A DNA stretch of 9,247 nt from Solirubrobacteraceae bacterium. Lineage in GTDB: Bacteria; Actinomycetota; Thermoleophilia; Solirubrobacterales; Solirubrobacteraceae. The notes below the pieces were generated by a model, which saw nothing but the letters and a program-made list of their open reading frames with translations, had not been told where the DNA came from and did no database searches. The stretch spans positions 1 through 9,247 of the forward strand of contig JAICUS010000208.1 of assembly GCA_025935735.1 (NCBI GenBank), given 5' to 3'. The translations under genes were made by a program, and so were the position numbers. This document shows positions 4,902 through 9,247 of this stretch, piece after piece. How positions within the stretch are numbered: position 1 is the first letter of the stretch; each line of letters starts with the position of its first letter.

Positions 4902-6347
4902 ATGAGCGACGACGGTCTGCGCGCCAGCGTCGAGAAGATGCAGCGGGAGGGTGTCGCAGACCCCGCGATCCGCGCCTTCGAGCACTACTACCGCCAGCTG
5001 GAGGCCGGGGAGACCGGCCTGATGCCGGAGGAGTCGATCGAGCCGGTGACCGACCTGCCGGCGCTGGACGAGCTCCCCGACGACCCCGGCGCACAGCGCG
5101 AGGCGCTCCGGCACGCGGTGGTGATCCGCCTCAACGGCGGCCTCGGGACGAGCATGGGACTTTCGAAAGCGAAGTCCCTGTTGGAGGCCAAGGACGGGCT
5201 GAGCTTCCTCGACGTCATCGCCCGCCAGGTGATCGCGCTGCGCGAGCGCCACGGGGCCGCGCTGCCGCTGGTCCTCATGGACTCCTTCTCCACGCGCGAG
5301 GACTCGCTCGCCGCCATGGAGCGCTACCCCGACCTGGACTCCGGCATCCCGCGCGACTTCATGCAGAACAAGGAGCCGAAGGTCCGCGCCGACGGCGACC
5401 TGATGCCGGTGGAGTGGCCGGACAACCCGGCGCTGGAGTGGTGCCCGCCCGGCCACGGCGACATCTACACGGCGCTCGTCACCTCCGGGCTGCTGGAGCA
5501 GCTGCTCGAGCGCGGCTTCGAGCACGCGTTCATCGCCAACTCCGACAACCTCGGCGCGGTGCTCGAGCCGCGCATCCTCGCCTGGATGCGCAGCGAGGGC
5601 TTCCCGTTCCTGATGGAGGTCACCGACCGCACGGAGGCCGACCGCAAGGGCGGCCACGTCGCGCGGCGGCGCGACAACGGGCGGCTGGCGCTGCGCGAGA
5701 CCGCGCAGACGCCGGACGAGGACCTGGAGAAGCTGCAGGACATCGACCGCCACCCGTACGTGAACACGAACAACCTGTGGGTGGACCTGCGCGCGCTGGA
5801 CGCCGCGATGCGCGAGCGCGACTGCGTGCTCGGCCTGCCGATGATCCGCAACGAGAAGACCGTCGACCCGACCGACTCCTCGACGCCGGCCGTCTACCAG
5901 CTGGAGACGGCGATGGGCGCGGCGATCGAGGTGTTCGAGGGCGCGCGGGCGCTGGCCGTGCCGCGCACGCGCTTCGCCCCGGTGAAGACCACCGACGACC
6001 TGCTGGCGCTGCGCTCGGACGCCTACCGGCTCGACGGCGACGCGCGCGTGGAGCTCGCCCCGGAGCGCGAGGGGCGCGTCCCGTTCGTGGCGCTCGACAG
6101 CGACCACTTCAAGCTCCTGCGCGACTTCGAGGAGCGCTTCGCCGAGGGCCCGCCGTCGCTGGTCGAGTGCGACCGCCTCGTCGTCGAGGGCGACGTCCGC
6201 TTCGGCGCGGGCGTCGTCGTGCGCGGCGACGTGACCGTGCGCCAGGACGGCGACGAGCCGCTCGCGATCGAGGACGGCGCCGTGCTCGACGGCGACGGGA
6301 CGGACCATCGAGCGGACGCTAGCGGCGCGTCCGCCCAACACCGCTAG
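4902..6347 (+). CDS. UTP-glucose-1-phosphate uridylyltransferase, eukaryotic (UDPGP/UGP2) type
   Basis: The enzyme makes UDP-glucose from UTP and glucose 1-phosphate, supplying cell-envelope polysaccharides, glycolipids, trehalose and glycogen-type pathways in the cytoplasm. At 481 residues it matches the eukaryotic-like UDPGP family and not the roughly 300-residue bacterial GalU. Visible motifs are the nucleotide-binding loop RLNGGLGTSMGLSKAKS (76-92), DSFSTREDS (127-135), MQNKEPK (154-160), CPPGHGDIY (181-189) for the uracil/sugar site, NSDNLGA (213-219), NTNNLWVDL (288-296) and FAPVKTTDDLL (358-368) with catalytic-type Lys362. The C terminus (about 425-462) has the repeating V/G pattern of the left-handed beta-helix. 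It ends in a 15-residue tail whose codons form a hairpin. The start follows the NYN stop by 12 bp and has no Shine-Dalgarno site, so translation is either coupled to the NYN gene or leaderless. Confidence 0.93.
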   Translation: MSDDGLRASVEKMQREGVADPAIRAFEHYYRQLEAGETGLMPEESIEPVTDLPALDELPDDPGAQREALRHAVVIRLNGGLGTSMGLSKAKSLLEAKDGLSFLDVIARQVIALRERHGAALPLVLMDSFSTREDSLAAMERYPDLDSGIPRDFMQNKEPKVRADGDLMPVEWPDNPALEWCPPGHGDIYTALVTSGLLEQLLERGFEHAFIANSDNLGAVLEPRILAWMRSEGFPFLMEVTDRTEADRKGGHVARRRDNGRLALRETAQTPDEDLEKLQDIDRHPYVNTNNLWVDLRALDAAMRERDCVLGLPMIRNEKTVDPTDSSTPAVYQLETAMGAAIEVFEGARALAVPRTRFAPVKTTDDLLALRSDAYRLDGDARVELAPEREGRVPFVALDSDHFKLLRDFEERFAEGPPSLVECDRLVVEGDVRFGAGVVVRGDVTVRQDGDEPLAIEDGAVLDGDGTDHRADASGASAQHR

Positions 6348-6348
6348 C
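6312..6348. terminator. Overlapping alternative hairpins at the convergent gene ends
   Basis: GCGGACGC (6312-6319) pairs perfectly with GCGTCCGC (6327-6334) around a 7-nt loop. GCTAGCGG (6318-6325) also pairs perfectly with CCGCTAGC (6341-6348) around a 15-nt loop. The two stems share bases and cannot form together. They cover the last codons and stop of the pyrophosphorylase gene and lie 8-44 nt beyond the stop of the convergent YceH-family gene. Only 8 bp separate the two stops, so this is the only space for termination in either direction. No T-tract is present. Confidence 0.45.
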
Positions 6349-6355
6349 CGACGGT

Positions 6356-6988
6356 CTAGACCCCCAATTCAGAGCGTAGGGCGGCGAGCTGCTCGCGCAG
6401 CTCCGCGACCTCGGCCTCGAGGCGATCCAGGCGCTCGTCGCGCCGCGGCGGCGGGGGGATGACGACGTCGGCGGCGGCGGCCGGCTCGGACTCCTCGACG
6501 TCCTCGGAGAGCCGGTGGCGGTAGCGCTCCTCCTTCTGCCCCGGGCGGCGGGCGAGCTGGGCCACGAAGCCGCGGTCGATCAGCCCGGTGAGCACGTCCT
6601 GCAGCGCGGCGCCGTCGGCGAAACGCTGCATCCGCTCGGTGCGCTGCTTGAGCTCGCCCGGCGTCTGCGGCCCGCGCAGCATCAGCACGGCCATCAGCGC
6701 CTGCTCGGCGGCGGCGAGGTGGAGCTCCTCGTCGAGCAGGTGGCGGTACTTGGACGCGCGGCTGGAGTGGCCGGAGGCCAGCCGCGTGTAGCGCCGCTTG
6801 CCCAGGCGCTGCACCGCACCGCGCACCGTGTCCTCGTCGTAGGCGACGACCGGGTCGCGGTTCGTGCTCTGGTTGCAGGCCAGCCGCAGCGCGTTGAGGC
6901 TGAGCGGATACTGGTCCGGCGTCGTGCGCTGCTTCTCGATCAGGCAGCCGAGGACGCGGACCTCGGCCGGCTCGAGGTCGCGGTCCAT
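6356..6988 (-). CDS. yceH: YceH-family protein (DUF480/UPF0502)
   Basis: The 210-residue product matches E. coli YceH along its whole length. The N-terminal winged-helix unit is marked by EVRVLGCLIEKQRTTPDQYP (9-28), LSLNALRLACNQSTNRDPV (29-47) and SGHSSRASKY (72-81). A second unit has AAEQALMAVLMLRGPQTPGE (93-112), LKQRTERMQRFAD (113-125) and RRPGQKEERY (147-156). An acidic, Pro-rich linker (about 162-182) leads to a C-terminal coiled coil with leucine heptads (183-208). The fold suggests a DNA-binding or regulatory role, but no molecular function is established for the family. Its ATG overlaps the stop of the acyl-CoA dehydrogenase gene by one base (TGATG, 6990-6986), a typical sign of translational coupling. 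It is therefore the second gene of that transcript. There is no independent promoter or clear ribosome binding site of its own. Confidence 0.93.
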   Translation of the reverse strand: MDRDLEPAEVRVLGCLIEKQRTTPDQYPLSLNALRLACNQSTNRDPVVAYDEDTVRGAVQRLGKRRYTRLASGHSSRASKYRHLLDEELHLAAAEQALMAVLMLRGPQTPGELKQRTERMQRFADGAALQDVLTGLIDRGFVAQLARRPGQKEERYRHRLSEDVEESEPAAAADVVIPPPPRRDERLDRLEAEVAELREQLAALRSELGV

Positions 6989-8217
6989 CAGCGCACCTGC
7001 ACCCCCGAGATCGCCCGGCTGATCACCAGCCGCTGGATCTCCGACGTGCCCTCGAAGATGGTGTAGATCTTGGCGTCGCGGTGCATGCGCTCGACGGGAT
7101 ATTCGCGCGTGTAGCCGTTGCCGCCCAGGATCTGGATCGCCCGCTCGGTGGCCCACACCGCGACCTCGCCCGCCTTGAGCTTGCTCATCGAGCCCTCGGC
7201 GGCGGTGAACGCCCGGCCGGTGCGGCCCATCCAGCTCGCCCGCCAGACGAGCAGCCGCGCCGCGTCGATCTCCATCTTCATGTCGGCCAGCGTGAAGGCG
7301 ATCGCCTGGTTCTCGATGATCGGCCGGCCGAACTGGCTGCGCTCCTTGGCGTACTCCAGCGCGTACTCGTAGGCCGCGCGGGCGATGCCGATGGCCTGCG
7401 CGCCGACGCTCGGCCGCGTGGCCTCGAACGTCTGCATCGCCGCCTGGCGCTTGCCGCGCGTGCCCTCGCGCGCCCGCGCGAGGCGCTCGTCGAGCTTCTC
7501 CTTGCCGCCGAGCAGGCAGCGGCCGGGGACGCGGCAGTCGTCGAGGAAGACGTCGGCGGTGTGGGAGGCGCGCAGCCCGTGCTTCTTCACCTTCGTCCCC
7601 ATCGTCAGCCCGGGCGTGCCCGGCGGGATGACGAACCCCGCCTGCCCGCGCGCGCCCAGCTCGGGGTCGACGGAGGCGATCACCACGTGGACGTTGGCGA
7701 TCCCGCCGTTGGTCGCCCACGCCTTCTGGCCGTTGAGCACCCACTCGTCCTTCGCCTCGTCGTAGCGGGCGCGGGTGCGCAGCGACGAGACATCGGAGCC
7801 CGCGTCGGGCTCGGAGACGCAGAACGCGCCCACCTTGGGCTCGTCGACGGTGCCGTAGCACTGCGGGACCCACTCGGCGAGCTGGTCCGGCGTGCCGGAG
7901 GCGAAGATCCCGGCGACGGCGAGCGTCGTGCCCATGATCGCCATGCCGATCCCGGCGTCGCCCCAGAAGAGCTCCTCGTTGGCGATCGGCAGCATCAATC
8001 CAGTCTCGTCGGCGTAGAGCTGGGCGATGCCCTCGAAGCCGTAGAGGCCGATCTTCGCCGCCTCCTGGATGAGCGGCCAGGGTGTCTCCTCGCGCTCGTC
8101 CCACTCGGCCGCGGCGGGGCGGACGACGCGTTCGGCGAAGCCGTGCACCCAGTCGCGGATGTCGCGCTGGTCCTGTGAGAGCTCGAGCGAGAAGCCGGCT
8201 GCGGTGGCTGCCTCCAT
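6988..8217 (-). CDS. Acyl-CoA dehydrogenase
   Basis: This FAD flavoenzyme oxidises acyl-CoA to trans-2-enoyl-CoA and passes electrons to electron-transfer flavoprotein in fatty-acid or branched-chain acyl-CoA breakdown. The 409-residue length is normal. The N-terminal helical domain covers about 12-125. The middle beta domain starts with the family signature AFCVSEPDAGSDVSSL (131-146) and includes WVLNGQKAWATNG (159-171). The C-terminal helical domain has YALEYAKERSQFGRPI (285-300), ILGGNGYTREYPVERMHRD (363-381) and TIFEGTSEIQR (386-396), in which Glu389 is the expected catalytic base. A basic segment (about 238-258, rich in Lys and Arg) is inserted between the middle and C-terminal domains, longer than in typical short-chain enzymes. 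The ATG at 8217 starts just ahead of the conserved helix and has no Shine-Dalgarno sequence; only 15 bp separate it from the divergent aldo/keto reductase. Chain-length specificity cannot be read from the sequence. Confidence 0.93.
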   Translation of the reverse strand: MEAATAAGFSLELSQDQRDIRDWVHGFAERVVRPAAAEWDEREETPWPLIQEAAKIGLYGFEGIAQLYADETGLMLPIANEELFWGDAGIGMAIMGTTLAVAGIFASGTPDQLAEWVPQCYGTVDEPKVGAFCVSEPDAGSDVSSLRTRARYDEAKDEWVLNGQKAWATNGGIANVHVVIASVDPELGARGQAGFVIPPGTPGLTMGTKVKKHGLRASHTADVFLDDCRVPGRCLLGGKEKLDERLARAREGTRGKRQAAMQTFEATRPSVGAQAIGIARAAYEYALEYAKERSQFGRPIIENQAIAFTLADMKMEIDAARLLVWRASWMGRTGRAFTAAEGSMSKLKAGEVAVWATERAIQILGGNGYTREYPVERMHRDAKIYTIFEGTSEIQRLVISRAISGVQVR

Positions 8218-8235
8218 AGGATGCGGCAGGTTATG
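8215..8235. promoter_or_regulatory. Palindromic divergent start region with reciprocal -10-like hexamers
   Basis: The 21 bp from start codon to start codon form an imperfect palindrome, CATA-N3-TGC-N-GCA-N3-TATG (seven of ten arm positions pair). TAGGAT (8217-8222, +) lies 10 nt before the reductase ATG (8233). TAACCT (8233-8228, -) lies 10 nt before the dehydrogenase ATG (8217). Both fit TANNNT, and neither gene has a Shine-Dalgarno site, which would suit near-leaderless transcripts. No -35 element is visible on either side. Three of the seven matching pairs are forced because both genes start with ATG. Confidence 0.4.
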
Positions 8236-9247
8236 ACCTACCGCGCCTCCGAGGGCCGCTACGACTCGATGACGTACCGCCGCTGCGGGCACAGCGGGCT
8301 GGACCTCCCCGCGATCTCGCTCGGCCTGTGGAACAACTTCGGCGACGACAAGCCGCTGGAGGTCCAGCGGGCGATCGTCCGCCGCGCCTTCGACCTCGGG
8401 ATCACCCACATCGACCTGGCCAACAACTACGGCCCGCCGCCCGGCGCGGCCGAGCGCAACTTCGGCCGGATGCTGCGCGAGGACCTCGGCCCGTACCGCG
8501 ACGAGCTGATCATCTCCTCCAAGGCCGGCTACGACATGTGGCCGGGGCCGTACGGCGAGTGGGGCTCGCGCAAGTACCTGCTGGCGAGCCTCGACCAGTC
8601 GCTCGCCCGGATGGGGCTCGAATACGTCGACATCTTCTACTCGCACCGGTTCGACCCCAAGACGCCGCTGGAGGAGACGATGGGCGCGCTGGACACCGCG
8701 GTGCGCTCCGGCCGCGCGCTGTACGCCGGCATCTCCTCCTACTCGGCCGAGCGCACCAAGGAGGCGGTGGAGATCATGCACCGGCTCGGCACGCCGCTGC
8801 TGATCCACCAGCCGTCCTACTCGCTGCTCAACCGCTGGATCGAGCCCGACGTCGTAGAGGTCTGCGAGCGCGAGGGGCTGGGCATCATCGCGTTCTCGCC
8901 GCTCGGCCAGGGGATGCTCACCGACCGCTACCTCGGCGGCATCCCGTCGGATTCGCGGGCGGCCAAGGACCACTTCCTCAAGCGCGACTTCATCAACGAG
9001 GAGAACATGGCCCGGGTGCGCGGGCTCAACGAGATCGCGGCGCGCCGCGGCCAGGCGCTGGCGCAGATGGCGCTCTCCTGGGTCCTGCGCGACCCGCGGG
9101 TCACCTCGGCGCTGATCGGCGCCTCCTCGGTCGAGCAACTGGAGACGAACGTGGCGGCGCTGGACAATCTCGAGTTCTCCGACGAGGAGCTGGCGGAGAT
9201 CGACCGCTTCGCCGTCGACGCCGGTATCAACATCTGGCAGCAGTCGA
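8233..9247 (+). CDS. Aldo/keto reductase, YghZ/L-glyceraldehyde 3-phosphate reductase family (3' end cut)
   Basis: This NADPH-dependent carbonyl reductase has a TIM-barrel fold and acts in the cytoplasm. The first 338 residues are present and the right edge falls within the last few codons (E. coli YghZ has 346). Similarity to YghZ (AKR14) is clear throughout: LGLWNNFG (30-37), HIDLANNYGPPPGAAERNFG (59-78), ELIISSKAGYDMWPGPYG (91-108), SRKYLLASLDQSLARMGLEY (112-131) and HQPSYSLLNRW (192-202). The catalytic tetrad is Asp61, Tyr66, Lys97 and His138 (FYSHRFD). The C-terminal WVLRDPRVTSALIGASSVEQ (283-302) forms the cofactor phosphate-binding end, and INIWQQS closes the visible part. YghZ reduces L-glyceraldehyde 3-phosphate and methylglyoxal, so detoxification of reactive aldehydes is the likely role. 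The ATG at 8233 matches the YghZ start in length and pattern. It lies 15 bp from the divergent acyl-CoA dehydrogenase gene and may share control with it. Confidence 0.93.
   Translation, partial: MTYRASEGRYDSMTYRRCGHSGLDLPAISLGLWNNFGDDKPLEVQRAIVRRAFDLGITHIDLANNYGPPPGAAERNFGRMLREDLGPYRDELIISSKAGYDMWPGPYGEWGSRKYLLASLDQSLARMGLEYVDIFYSHRFDPKTPLEETMGALDTAVRSGRALYAGISSYSAERTKEAVEIMHRLGTPLLIHQPSYSLLNRWIEPDVVEVCEREGLGIIAFSPLGQGMLTDRYLGGIPSDSRAAKDHFLKRDFINEENMARVRGLNEIAARRGQALAQMALSWVLRDPRVTSALIGASSVEQLETNVAALDNLEFSDEELAEIDRFAVDAGINIWQQS

Noticed and set aside
4577..6322. Long + strand frame in another register across the NYN and pyrophosphorylase genes
   Set aside because: Arg/Ala/Gly-rich translation with no family resemblance; the real frames carry all conserved motifs.
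4485..6341. Open reading frame of 618 codons on the - strand opposite the NYN and pyrophosphorylase genes
   Set aside because: Composition is dominated by Arg, Val, His, Gln and Ala with no motif; it is a shadow of two well-supported genes.
7081..8178. 365-codon + strand frame opposite the acyl-CoA dehydrogenase
   Set aside because: Antisense artefact with low-complexity Arg/Leu/Ala-rich translation; the minus strand encodes a complete enzyme.
8218..9138. N-terminal extension of the acyl-CoA dehydrogenase frame upstream of 8217
   Set aside because: This stretch is antisense to the aldo/keto reductase, and the enzyme is full length from the ATG at 8217.

Overview
The window comes from a very GC-rich bacterium. 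Third codon positions are almost all G or C, and long antisense reading frames stay open by chance. The gene content suggests an actinobacterium, most likely of the Thermoleophilia/Solirubrobacterales type. The grounds are a eukaryotic-type UDP-glucose pyrophosphorylase, a short NYN/PIN-domain protein with a family-typical start, and a large secreted subtilase with a Thr-Pro linker and a basic C-terminal domain. The lineage is inferred from general resemblance and there is no marker gene to prove it. I see no tRNA, rRNA, IS element, phage gene or CRISPR array. Coding density is extreme: the longest gap between genes is 83 bp.

Layout: (1) 1-324 (+) is the C-terminal end of an FAD-dependent amine/amino-acid oxidoreductase. 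A candidate bidirectional terminator separates it from (2) a convergent 174-residue protein of unknown function (389-913, -), which is preceded by a sequence resembling a sigma-28 (FliA/WhiG) promoter. (3) 997-4491 (-) is a 1164-residue secreted S8 subtilisin-like protease with a TTG start. (4) Divergent from it is a two-gene unit on the + strand: a NYN/PIN-domain putative ribonuclease (4524-4889) and a UTP-glucose-1-phosphate uridylyltransferase (4902-6347). (5) Convergent to that, on the - strand, lies an acyl-CoA dehydrogenase (6988-8217) translationally coupled through a TGATG overlap to a YceH/DUF480 protein (6356-6988). (6) An aldo/keto reductase of the YghZ (L-glyceraldehyde 3-phosphate reductase) family starts 15 bp away in the divergent direction and runs off the right edge (8233-9247).

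The genes do not form one pathway. They read as housekeeping and peripheral metabolism (FAD oxidase, UDP-glucose synthesis, acyl-CoA oxidation, carbonyl detoxification) plus one exported protease and one unknown protein. I did not find a convincing new multi-gene system. The observations most worth a second look are regulatory: the sigma-28-like promoter ahead of the unknown protein; the 21-bp palindromic divergent start region at 8215-8235, where each start codon overlaps the other gene's -10-like hexamer; an 18-bp perfect palindrome beside the subtilase promoter; and overlapping alternative hairpins inside the 3' end of the pyrophosphorylase gene.
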